Assembly (NCBI GenBank): GCA_002077065.1
Contig: NAJO01000001.1
Coordinates: 62,001 to 126,000 of the forward strand
Reading direction: 5' to 3'
Origin: Cryoendolithus antarcticus
Lineage: Eukaryota > Ascomycota > Dothideomycetes > Cladosporiales > Cladosporiaceae
DNA: 64,000 nucleotides
In this document: piece by piece, positions 35,614 to 45,162 of the stretch
Numbering within the stretch: the first letter of the stretch is position 1
Layout of the letters: each line of letters starts with the position of its first letter
Translations under genes and position numbers: made by a program
The notes under the pieces: model-generated
The model's input: the letters and a program-made list of their open reading frames with translations, nothing else
Database searches by the model: none
What the model was told of the DNA's origin: nothing

Positions 35614-35788
35614 CAGTTCTGATCGAAACTCGAAGCACCCGACGATGATGGTACTTTCAGTAGTGGCGCACGCCCCACGACAGCCCGCGTGCCTGCTGGT
35701 GAGAAGTCTGGCAGTACCGCTGAGAAGCAGGGAGTGAAGTATTAACAGCGTAGAGGAGGCTCGTATTTAACAAGAACGCTGCACGCTG

Positions 35789-37226
35789 CTAAGGTACAGC
35801 GTCGTGCCCCTCCTCCACTTTTGTCTTTTCTACTTGCGCAGTATCAGACGTTGTTGGCTTGGTCATCTCTCCGCCTTGAGTACCCAACTTAATCCCCTCC
35901 ACCCTCGCCACCAAATCATCTTCCGGCGGTATCCCAACCTCCTCGCCCCCCGGCCCCACCGCCCACGGCGGCATCGCAGTCTCATATCCCCAATTCCCCT
36001 CACTACAAGCATACCTCCTAGCATGCAGATAAATCCCCAGCTCATGCCCCCCTGGATCACTGTAAAGCTCCGTCCCGCAGACAGCACACTTCTCCCCCGT
36101 CATCTTCTCGGCCTTTTTCTTGTTGTAATCCTCCACCATCTCATCATGATACGCCACCGCGTCCGCGACTTCATCCTTCCCCATGCGGGAGAGGCGCGTG
36201 ATGATGTCTTCATCGTCGCTGTCGGTTGCAGAGGAGCGGCCGAGGGCAGGGCCGAAGACAGAGCGGTTGGAGTAGATTGGGTCGTTGGTTATGGGGTGGC
36301 CGAGGAATTGGAGGTGCACACGGATCTGGTGCGTGCGGCCTGTCAAAGGCAGGGCGCAAACGATGCTGTATCCCTCCTTGCCCTCCACAGCAGCAGGAAA
36401 GTACGCCAGCCGCCGAAAGACAGTTCTCGCCTCTTTTCCATTAGCCCTCACGCGATTCAAGCCCAGTTTCGGCGAGATCTGCAGGATCGGCTGTTCGCAG
36501 ACTATGTCTCCGTCTGGGAACTCCCCCTTCACCCGCGCGATATATTCTTTCCTCACTGTCCGACCCATGATCTGTTTGGTTAGCTCGTCGGCCGCTGCCC
36601 GATGCTTGGCTATAAACATCACGCCGCTCGTCAGGCGGTCGAGGCGGTTACATGGCAAGGGATTCCATTGGTGACCGCGCTCGGCGCGCAGGATCTCGAT
36701 CACGGAGTTGTAGTTGTATCTCCCTGCTGGATGCACGGGGACGCCGGCGGGCTTGTCGATGACGAGCATGTCGTTGTCCTCATGTACCACCCCTATCGCT
36801 GTTCCAGTGACAGGCGGCTCGTGGCGATGAAGCGTGTGGGATATGATATCACCGTTCTTCACAGTGGTAGTCGGGGCAGGCACGGGCTTGCCGTTCAAGT
36901 GTATCGCGCCGGAGGCTATGGCTTCTTGCTGGGTGTATCAGTCAGGGTCCCGATAGCAGGTGTCTGTCTGTGAGGCTGCGACGTACATAATACTCCACTG
37001 GCCTGTCCCGAAACTCATCCTGGAATATCTCTAGGATCCCCCGACCGCGCCATCGCTGCTTGCAGTTTGTGTTGTAGGTGTAGTGGTAGGGCGCTACTCT
37101 TCGCAGGCCATCGGAGAGGAAGTAAGGTCTGGGCCAGGGATCGCAGGGTGTGATGATGACTGCTGGCGGAGGTTCTGGCTTGGGGGTGGGCACTAGATAT
37201 GGGGGTTCTCTCGTTGTGAGGGCCAT
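35789..37226 (-). CDS. PUS9: tRNA pseudouridine(32) synthase, Pus9/RluA family
   Basis: Converts uridine to pseudouridine in tRNA; the family relative in yeast modifies U32. Two exons, 37226-36987 and 36928-35789, give 459 residues. The N-terminal block PYFLSDGLRRVAPYHYTY with QRWRGRGILEIFQDEFRDRP is the S4-like region typical of Rib2/Pus8/Pus9. The catalytic motif is NRLDRLTSGVMFIAK with the nucleophile Asp, preceded by VIDKPAGVPVHPAGRY. LPLTGRTHQIRVHLQFLGHP is the second signature. A C-terminal extension holds CAVCGTELYSDP and LGIYLHARRYAC, a possible zinc site. There is no deaminase domain, so it is Pus9-like rather than Rib2. The frame extends upstream without an ATG, so 37226 is the start. 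Confidence 0.85.
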
Positions 37227-37579
37227 TGTGCCGAGTCGGCCTCGGCGGGCTAGATAAGCCGCAAGCCGGGGAGAGGGCGCCAGACTACGACGGCGGAGAG
37301 GGAGAGGGGGTGGATAGAATGCGCCTGAGCGGTATGAATGTACATAGGCGACAGGTCTTGGGGATTGAAGGCACAGTGGAGCGTCGTTGGAATATCCTTC
37401 GGCGTTAACGACGGCGATAGCGCCACCCTTCGTCACTCTCCACACACCAAGGTGCTCATATCACGAGCTCCCTTCATGCACACACTTCGCTCCTCGGATG
37501 ATCTCACGGGCTGGGACCAAAGCCCCTGTGTAGGCTGCTGGAGGATCTAGGCAAGGACTGAGCGCTTCCGAGCGCAGTC
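37227..37579. promoter_or_regulatory. divergent promoter of PUS9-like and SLX8-like genes
   Basis: 353 bp between two head-to-head ATGs. It contains purine-rich ggcggagagggagagggggtgg around 37300. No TATA box or known site stands out. Confidence 0.35.
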
Positions 37580-38619
37580 ATGTCGTCCGATTGGGGGTTC
37601 GGCGACTTGGAGCAGGAGCATTTCGACGAGGCGGATGAGAGACTGTGGCAGCCTTTTGCCCCATGGCAGGGTACGAACAATTGGTACACATTACTCATGC
37701 ATTCACATGGATATCTCACAGCCCTTGAACTCATGTGATACTTCTAGGCCCAACATCCTCAACGACAACGACCCGTCCCACGAACCCAACTCTTCCAGCG
37801 TTGACCTCACAGCTTCCTCACCACCACCTCACGGGAACACCGCTTCACATTCACGATCACACGAGTTCGCTTTACCGGGGCAAATACTATCACGCCATCC
37901 GCCGACGTACCGTGACCCACATCCTCAACACCGCGCCACCTACCTCTCTACCATTCTCCAAGACGAACCTACCACCGACGAATCACTCGACCCGTCTTCT
38001 CCAGACATGCCGCCAACCAACGCTTCTCAGCGGCGCGCACCTCGCGTCCGGTCAGCTGCTACAAGCACGATCGATCTCACGCGCTCTCCTCCTCCGCGGC
38101 CGACGACGAAGCGTCCAGCGCCTTCTAGCGCATCCAACCAGACATCACACAAACGTCGGCGTCTAAGTGGCGCATCTCCGGCCTCGGCACTGAAAGTTGA
38201 GGAGCTTGAGGACGAGGCTCCGGGAGCCGAAGACGAGATCGCACAGGCTGCGCAGCTCAGTGCTTTAGCCCAGCAAGCTCGAGACGATGGCCCGGTCAAG
38301 ATAGGAAGGAAGAATTGCATAATCTGCTTGGAGAACTTTACTAATGCTACGACGTCTGCTTGTGGTGAGCCTTTCCCTACCCTTACATCTCGACCGGAGT
38401 GGTCGTTGTTGACGAAATGTTGCAGGCCACATCTTCTGTCACGAATGCCTGACCCGCGCACTGATCGCCAGCGAGAAGAGCTCTAGCAGAGAAGGCGTCG
38501 GGAATTGCCCGGCGTGTCGGACGAAGCTGAAGCGGAAGACGGCGGGGCAGGTGGTGGCGATTAGCTTCATGAAGAAGAGTGCTTTTCTTACCAAGGGTAG
38601 GGGGAGGGAACTTGCTTGA
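37580..38619 (+). CDS. SLX8: SLX8-like RING E3 (SUMO-targeted ubiquitin ligase)
   Basis: Predicted nuclear ubiquitin ligase that targets SUMOylated proteins in genome maintenance. Three exons (37580-37683, 37748-38364, 38426-38619) give 304 residues. The C-terminal C3HC4 RING reads CIICLENFTNATTSACG, then HIFCHECLTRAL, and NCPACRTKLKRK, with the exon junction inside ACG/H. Two SUMO-interaction-like cores lie in the disordered N-terminal half, SSSVDLTASSP and TSTIDLTRSP, matching the STUbL plan. The first intron choice (donor at 37684) is set by frame: the earlier GT at 37671 would enter a frame without the RING. The acidic stretch EELEDEAPGAEDEIAQAAQL separates the SIMs from the RING. CUL4 follows on the same strand. 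Confidence 0.8.
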
Positions 38620-39029
38620 TGGTTTAACAAATGTGGCGACCAAGGGAAGTCTGTTGCTGGGTCGTGGTTCTGGAGTTGGGCTGAAGGGCATGGGAAGGGA
38701 ATGGATGGAATGGATGGAATGGATGGAATGATACCCTAGCATGGTGGGCGGCGTTACGAGCTGTTCACTAGATGTCGTGAGACCACGAGAGGTCTTTTTA
38801 TTACCCACTCCCTCACCATGTCTCCTCTCTTCTACAAGTATATATGTATGCAGTCAGTCGCTTAATATCCAAGGTAGAGCCCCACTCATGCAGGTCCCGC
38901 GATCTCATCTCAGTCCACAACGTCACCTCACGGGAATCACGGCGATAAGCTCCAGCTGAGTATCTTCCACCTCATTCCCAACACCACACTGCCAACCTCC
39001 TCCCAATAGGCGGACCTCTTCCATCTCTC
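38620..39029. other. intergenic between SLX8-like and CUL4
   Basis: About 410 bp holding the 3' end of SLX8 and the CUL4 promoter. It includes a short 9-bp tandem repeat at 38702-38728. The 60 bp before the CUL4 ATG are CT-rich. Confidence 0.45.
38702..38728. repeat. 9-bp minisatellite, three copies of TGGATGGAA
   Basis: Three perfect copies of a 9-base unit with partial copies on both sides. It lies about 85 bp beyond the SLX8 stop codon. Repeat slippage is the simple explanation. Confidence 0.85.
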
Positions 39030-41670
39030 ATGCCCGCCTCCACCCGCCTCTACAGCGATCGCCACACCCCGCCCCCATCCCTCCACGCCACAGCAAGTCC
39101 ATCATCGAACAAACGCAAACGCACTACCCCTACCCCCAAGCCCACCAAATCCTCGGGCAAAGACACCGCAGCAATGTACACCTTCACCTCCCGCTCCTCC
39201 CCCACCGGCGTCGTGGACCTCACTGCCTCACCGCCCTCGCGGAGACCAACGAATCTCAACTCCGCGACCGGCGCGAAGAAACTCGTGGTTAAGAACTTAC
39301 GAACGAGCGGGCAGGGTTTCGATGCTAGAGCGTATCTGGAGAAGATCTGGAGCAGTCTCGAGCGCGGTCTCGACGCCATCTTCTCCGATCACGAGGGAGG
39401 TGCAGGAGCGGGGTTTAGCAGGGAGGAGCTGTATCGCGGAGTGGAGAATGTGTGCCGGCAGGGAGGAGCTAGTACGTTGTATGGGAGGCTGGAGGGACGG
39501 TGTAAGAGGGAGATTGAGGGAGTGAGAGTACGGCTTGTGAAGGAGGCGGGGGAAGAGGATGTGGAGGTGTTGGGGAGAGTGTTGGAGGCGTGGAGGGTTT
39601 GGAAAGAGAGGATGGGCGTTGTGAGGGGCGTGTTCTTCTTTTTGGAAAGGAGTTATCTGCTCGCTAGCTCTAAGGCTACGTTGGCGGAGTTGACGACAGC
39701 GCTGTTCAGGGATGTGGTGTTCCTAGACGGAGAGCTCAAGGGTAGGATCGTGGGAGGGGCATGTGAGCTCATGGCGAGAGAACGGCAAGGACGAGCAGAT
39801 GGTGAGTTGGAGGTGTTCAGGCAGGCGGTGGGGATGTTCCACGAGCTCGCGGTCTATTCGGCAAATTTCGAGGGTCCGTTACTGCTCGGGAGTCAACAGT
39901 ATGTAGATCAGTGGGCTACGGAGACAAGCCAGAGGGAGGAGGTGCCGGGGTATGTGGGGCTGGCTGGGGAGTGCATTGCAGCGGAGATGAGGCGGTGCGA
40001 GGACTTCGCTCTGTCGCCGAGTACGAGGAGGGAGCTGCTGGCGATACTTGAGGGCGATCTGATTGAGAAGAAGAAGGCTTATTTGACCGACTACAAGGCG
40101 CTGAGCTCGCTACTGGATGCCAACAATGTGGATGGTCTGATGGCATTGTATGCACTACTAGACCGTCGGAGACTCGGATCGGAGCTGAGGGAACCATTCG
40201 ACAAATGGGTCGACGAGACTGGCACCTCCATTGTCTTTGCCAAAGACGCAGAGGATATGGTCATTCATCTCCTCTCGCTGAAGAAACGACTGGACCATAT
40301 CTGGAAGGTCGCGTTTCAGAGAAACGAAAGCATCGGCCATGGATTAAGAGAGACTTTCCAGACGTTCATGAACAAGACGAAGAAAGGCGAGGCGACTTGG
40401 GGGACTGACAACACGAAAGTCGGCGAGATGATCGCGAAGTACGTTGATACTATTCTACGGGGTGGCGCCAAAGCGATTCCTACGGTCCTCACAACAGCGC
40501 GACGGAGCTCCACGGCTACAGTGCCAGCACCTCTAGCCGGCACAGAGGTAGCAGCAGACGAGGAGGCAATTGATGAGGAGTCCGTGGACGAGGACGCGGA
40601 GATAAACATTCAACTCGACCAGGTGCTCGACCTCTTCCGCTTCGTCCAGGGCAAAGCAGTCTTCGAAGCTTTCTACAAGAAGGATCTAGCCCGCCGTCTC
40701 CTCATGTCCCGTTCCGCCTCCGCAGACGCCGAGCGCAGCATGCTTACGCGCCTGAAAACCGAGTGCGGCTCCGGCTTCACGCAGAACTTGGAGCAGATGT
40801 TCAAAGATGTCGAGCTTTCCCGCGAAGAAATGGGAGCTTACCGGCAACGTCTCGAAGAGCGCGTGGGATTCGAAAAGGGTAAAGCGCTCGACTTGAGCGT
40901 CAACATTCTCAGCGCAGCAGCATGGCCCAGCTACCCAGATATCCCCGTCATTATCCCGCCAGGCGTCAAGCGCGCGATTGAGGGGTTTGAAATGCACTAC
41001 AAAAGTAAGCATTCCGGCAGGAAGTTGGACTGGAAGCATGCTCTCGCGCACTGCCAAATGCGCGCCAACTTCCCCTCCGGCGCCAAGGAGCTCGTGGTGT
41101 CGAGTTTCCAGGCGATCGTGCTGGTGCTCTTCAACAATTTGCCGGACGGCGAGAAACTGCCCTACGCCGACATCCTCGCTCAGACAGGCCTGCGTAAGTT
41201 TCATTCCCTCCACACCCGCATGAACCATTTACTAACGTACCTCTCCAGCGGAGCCAGAGCTAAAACGTACCCTCCAATCCCTCGCCTGCGCGCGCCTGCA
41301 ACCCCTACGCAAACACCCCCGTAGCCGCGACATATCCCCCACTGACACCTTCACGATAAACACTACCTTCAACCATAAGTTATACCGTGTGAAAATCAAC
41401 GCCATCCAGCTCAAGGAAACCGCGGCCGAGAACAAAGAAACGCATATCCGGGTAGCCGAGGACCGGAACTTCGAAACGCAAGCCGCGATCGTGCGGATTA
41501 TGAAAGCGAGGAAACGGATTGGACATGCGGAGTTAGTGGGCGAGGTTGTTAAGGCGACGATCAGCAGGGGTGTGTTGGATGTGAGAGACATCAAGAGGAA
41601 TGTGGATCGTTTGATTGAGAAGGATTATATGGAGAGGGAGGAGGGTGGGGGGTATGCTTACGTGGCATAG
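39030..41670 (+). CDS. CUL4: cullin 4 scaffold of CRL4 ubiquitin ligase
   Basis: Scaffold that binds the DDB1-type adaptor at its N-terminus and the RING protein Rbx1 at its C-terminus. Two exons, 39030-41193 and 41249-41670, give 861 residues. The N-terminal tail is basic and disordered and includes PTGVVDLTASPPSRRP, a SUMO-interaction-like core. The cullin repeats start at KKLVVKNLRTS. The cullin homology region is recognised from DLFRFVQGKAVFEAFYKKDL, ARRLLMSRSASADAERSMLT and GSGFTQNLEQMFKDVELS. The neddylation site is in AIVRIMKARKRIGHAEL, Lys near residue 807, and the protein ends in the winged helix RLIEKDYMEREEGG with YAYVA. The KDVFEAFYKKDLAKRLL-type segment favours Cul4 over Cul1 and Cul3. 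Confidence 0.85.
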
Positions 41671-41758
41671 AAAGACACGGCAGAGAGTGAGGCTGATGCT
41701 GTGTGAAGGCTTTCAGGGGTCGCTAGTAGGATGTCACGGCGAGGCTTACACGGGTATC

Positions 41759-44263
41759 TTATATAGTCAATAGACGTACACTGCTGTCCTCGCTGCCTAT
41801 GGCTAGCATTTCGGGACCTCTGTTAAAACCTGGCCGGAAACGAAGGGCATTGATGATTTTGCTTGGGCAGAGGCTCTTCTCTACCATCTTGATCGCTGCG
41901 CTCGGCCAGTCGGTGGCTTCTGATCCTTTCGCTAGTGTGCATAAGCCGATCTCACCAGTCTCTGTGCCAAAGGCTAGTGTGATGGGCATGTGGTTGTCTG
42001 ACCACGTCGCGGCGGAGAAGGCCACGGCGGTCATTGCGGATGTGGCTTTGAGGGTGTGTAGGAGCGTCACCGCTGCACCACTGTCGTCTGTGGCTGAGGG
42101 TGAGGATTCGAGACGCCAGATCTTGACGCTTTTGTCGCGCGAGGCGGTGGCGAAGACGTACTGTTTTGCTTTCTCGGAACCAGTGTCGCCGCGGCTGGGT
42201 TCCCAGGCACAACTGAGAATCATTCTCGCGTGCCCTTTGAGGTCTGCTGCTGCTTTGGTGAAGGTGCCGACTGCCTTTGTGTCGACGTCAGATGATGGTG
42301 GATCGTATTGCCAGAGTACCCACTGTCTGTCTCTTCCCACACTTAGCAGCCACTTCCCGTCCGTGCTGAATGAAATGTCTGTCACAGTGAGACTGTGAGC
42401 TTCTAGTGGCGGCTTGACTTCTCGCCAGGTATTGGTATTGTAGATGCGGATTACTGCGTGGTCGATGGAGCTGGCACGACAGGCTGTCGCTATGAGAGGG
42501 TAAGTCGAAGAGGCAGCGAGGCAGGAGATCTCGTGGCCGTGGCCATAGAGCTTCTCGCGCTCTGGGTAAAGCGTGTGACGAGCTAGATGAGACTCGTGTG
42601 TAGGCGTCGATGTGGGAAGGAAAGCTTGACCCGAAACGTCGGGGATATCGACAGTCGAATCAGCGTCAGCATCCGGAGCAGTGATGGCTTTGTTGGAGAG
42701 TCCGAGGACGGGCATTGCGGCAGTCTCGGGGAGCGCAGAGCTATGTTCCATATCGCCATCAGTCTGTGGTGCTTCATGGCCATTCATCAGACTGGGCTGG
42801 TTCTCGAGGTTGCGTATAAGTCGATCGACAGGCTTCGGTGTGTCGAATACACGTAGGAGCTTCTCATCGGCACCGGAAACGAATTGATGCGATGAAGTGG
42901 CGGCGATGCAATTGAGATCGTACCCATGGATCTGCGGACGCGCAATTTCATGCCAAGATAGTCGATCTCCGCGTATCCATTGTGCGAACAGCCGGGTTGT
43001 CTGATCGTGGCTCGTTGTGAGGAGGCACAAGCTGTCTGGTGCCCACGACAGGCCGGCGACGTCTTGCGTGTGGCCGCTGACACCGAGTGATTGATTCCAC
43101 GTATCGCTTTCCTGGTCATGACTCCACCTTCGCCAGCTACCTGTACGACCAAGGCTCGCAATCGACGTGCCGTTGGGTCCCCAGAGACCGATCCAGAAGC
43201 CACCTGTACTTCCTGTCGCAGTCGTCGAACCCTTCTGTGAACTAATCTCGCCAAGTCGTGTGTTGCATACCCACAGTCCCGAGGCTTCTTCGACGGACCA
43301 CATCGCTATGGAGTTGTCCGCAGAAGCTGTGAGCAGGGTTGGCGTAGTCGCGGAGGCAGAGCTGACATCTTGAGGTAACCACCGCGCTGAATAGATCCAG
43401 TCTTCGTGACCCACTAATAACGCCTCAAAGGTTACCGCATACTTGTTTGGATCGCAACCTACGTGTTGAGTCTTGTTGGAAAGCGATGGTTTCGCCGGCT
43501 TGAGAACACTGCCGTTCGTACCATTCGTGGTCACAGTGTCGTCTCTCCGCAACCGCCAGAGTCTCACGTACTTGTCTTGACTAGCCGAAGCCAGTAAGAG
43601 GTCGTTTGATCGTTCCGCGTATGGTGGTAAGAAATTCAAGGATCGGATCCATCCATCATGTCCAGTGAGGGTTGCTTGCAACTGAAAGTCCTCATCTCTG
43701 TGCCGGCCATACAGCTGTATCCATGCCGTCGTTCCCGCAATAGCAAGAACGATGTTGTGGTCGGATAGCTCAACTAACGCCAGAGCCAGAGGCAAGAAGC
43801 GAGGCTTAAGACTGATCGACTGGACGAGGGCGACGCCTTCTGACCTGATCTGCCATACCTTCACCATTCCATCTGCAGCGCCAGACGCGAAGATTGCTTT
43901 CGCAGGAAGCGTAGCGATTGCGTTGACAGCGCCTGAGTGCTCACTCACGCAAGCCCACTCCCGGAAGGGTGGGTACTGGCCACGCGGTTGCTCGTGCCAG
44001 ATCCGGATGGTATTGTCGCTTGATCCACTGATCAAAGATCGCTGTGAGCTCTCGGAACTGGCCTCAACGATCTTCACAGCATTCACAACATCAGTGTGAC
44101 CATTCAGCAGCGTATGTATGCCGGTAGTGCAGATATCGTCTGGGTCCCAAAGTCCAATACCATTCCCAGCTCCGAAGGCGAGCAGACCAGGGACCCAGTC
44201 TGCTGCGGACGGATGTCGATTGCCGCCAGCAGCGAGAAACTCTAGCTGCGGCGCGGAAGTCAT
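41759..44263 (-). CDS. ELP2: Elongator subunit Elp2 (WD40)
   Basis: WD40 subunit of the Elongator complex, which builds the 5-carboxymethyl part of mcm5U/mcm5s2U at tRNA wobble uridines; mostly cytoplasmic. Single exon, 834 residues, matching the family. Two seven-bladed propellers are expected, and repeats are visible throughout: LLNGHTDVVNAVKIVE, LISGSSDNTIRIWHE, TLTGHDGWIRSLNFLP, LLVGHEDWIYSARWLP, GVSGHTQDVAGLSWAPDS, LYGHGHEISCLAAS and FATASRDKSVKIWRLE. The start ATG at 44263 leads into MTSAPQLEFLAAGGNRHP, the usual Elp2 opening. It diverges from URM1 across 212 bp. Confidence 0.93.
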   Translation of the reverse strand: MTSAPQLEFLAAGGNRHPSAADWVPGLLAFGAGNGIGLWDPDDICTTGIHTLLNGHTDVVNAVKIVEASSESSQRSLISGSSDNTIRIWHEQPRGQYPPFREWACVSEHSGAVNAIATLPAKAIFASGAADGMVKVWQIRSEGVALVQSISLKPRFLPLALALVELSDHNIVLAIAGTTAWIQLYGRHRDEDFQLQATLTGHDGWIRSLNFLPPYAERSNDLLLASASQDKYVRLWRLRRDDTVTTNGTNGSVLKPAKPSLSNKTQHVGCDPNKYAVTFEALLVGHEDWIYSARWLPQDVSSASATTPTLLTASADNSIAMWSVEEASGLWVCNTRLGEISSQKGSTTATGSTGGFWIGLWGPNGTSIASLGRTGSWRRWSHDQESDTWNQSLGVSGHTQDVAGLSWAPDSLCLLTTSHDQTTRLFAQWIRGDRLSWHEIARPQIHGYDLNCIAATSSHQFVSGADEKLLRVFDTPKPVDRLIRNLENQPSLMNGHEAPQTDGDMEHSSALPETAAMPVLGLSNKAITAPDADADSTVDIPDVSGQAFLPTSTPTHESHLARHTLYPEREKLYGHGHEISCLAASSTYPLIATACRASSIDHAVIRIYNTNTWREVKPPLEAHSLTVTDISFSTDGKWLLSVGRDRQWVLWQYDPPSSDVDTKAVGTFTKAAADLKGHARMILSCAWEPSRGDTGSEKAKQYVFATASRDKSVKIWRLESSPSATDDSGAAVTLLHTLKATSAMTAVAFSAATWSDNHMPITLAFGTETGEIGLCTLAKGSEATDWPSAAIKMVEKSLCPSKIINALRFRPGFNRGPEMLAIGSEDSSVRLLTI

Positions 44264-44475
44264 TGTTATCGCTGCTGGAGCATCTTCGTGATTGTCTCAC
44301 ATTTGTCCCCCGATGAGTTATCGCTTGGGGTTAGCTTTACCAGTGTAATTTCTCACTGCGCTAGCCGCTTTTGGCATCTTGCGACTTCCGGATTTCCTAG
44401 ATATTCGGGATGCATATGTGCCATGTAACGACAGGCGACTGGTTACCACTTGACACCACTCGACACCACTCGACA
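44264..44475. promoter_or_regulatory. 212-bp divergent promoter of ELP2 and URM1
   Basis: The entire space between the two start codons of genes that feed the same tRNA modification. Against the URM1 ATG sit three tandem 10-base units, CCACTTGACA once and CCACTCGACA twice (44446-44475). No TATA box is visible on either side, as is common for housekeeping pairs. Confidence 0.6.
44446..44475 (+). repeat. three tandem 10-bp units abutting the URM1 start codon
   Basis: CCACTTGACA followed by two CCACTCGACA units ends exactly one base before the ATG at 44476. It lies in the URM1 leader or core promoter. Confidence 0.9.
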
Positions 44476-44900
44476 ATGGCTGAACACGCGTCGATACCGC
44501 TCACTATCGAATTCACGTAAGTTGTGCGATCCTCACGCCTTGTGCAGTCCAGTCTAATGTCTCACAGCGGCGGTCTCGAACTCCTCTTTTCCAACCAGCG
44601 AAAGCACCAAGTCGAACTACCATCTTCGAACCGATCTCCAAACGTCGCGGATCTAATAACATACCTCTGCGACAAGTTGATGAAGGACCCTAGGAAAGAT
44701 ATGTTTGTCCTCGATGGCACTGTGTACGCCTCCAGTTTCCTCCACAAATAAGTGCATGGGAGCGGCTTACTGACCTTCACAGACGACCCGGCATCTTGGT
44801 TCTCATCAACGACGCAGATTGGGAGCTCGAAGGCCAGGAGACATATCAACTACAACCAAGGGACGAGATCGTTTTCGTTAGCACGTTGCATGGAGGCTGA
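44476..44900 (+). CDS. URM1: ubiquitin-related modifier Urm1
   Basis: Ubiquitin-like sulfur carrier. Its thiocarboxylated C-terminal glycine donates sulfur for 2-thiolation of wobble U34 in tRNA Lys, Glu and Gln, and can also be conjugated to proteins under oxidative stress. Three exons, 44476-44516, 44568-44723 and 44783-44900, give 104 residues, the normal length. The N-terminus [20 protein letters not shown] spans intron 1. The beta-grasp core includes [20 protein letters not shown]. The second junction joins DGTV to [17 protein letters not shown]. It ends [10 protein letters not shown] with the essential Gly-Gly. It is easy to miss because no exon exceeds 156 bp. Confidence 0.95.
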
Positions 44901-45162
44901 ATCGAATCTCGGAACGACACCATGACTGGGACCCAAGAACGAGCACTGGAAAGGCCGAAGAATCTCGATAATGCTAATCACAGTATTTGACATCGGTACT
45001 GTTCGTGTGATATGGTAAACCCACCGCCATGATGGCCTCCGCTGCTCTGAAAGTCGGGATCGTCACCCGGTCCCCCGATTCGCGCCACCCATGCACCCCG
45101 AACACCATATCGCCTTCAATACCTCATCCTCCGGACCGCCAACAACCCTCATATCAACGCCT
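44901..45162. other. intergenic, convergent 3' ends of URM1 and phospholipase D
   Basis: About 260 bp with no gene recognised. Confidence 0.5.

Noticed and set aside
37635..38166. Alternative frame downstream of SLX8 exon 1 entered by the GT at 37671
   Set aside because: It runs to a stop without the RING; the donor at 37684 keeps the RING frame and totals a multiple of three.
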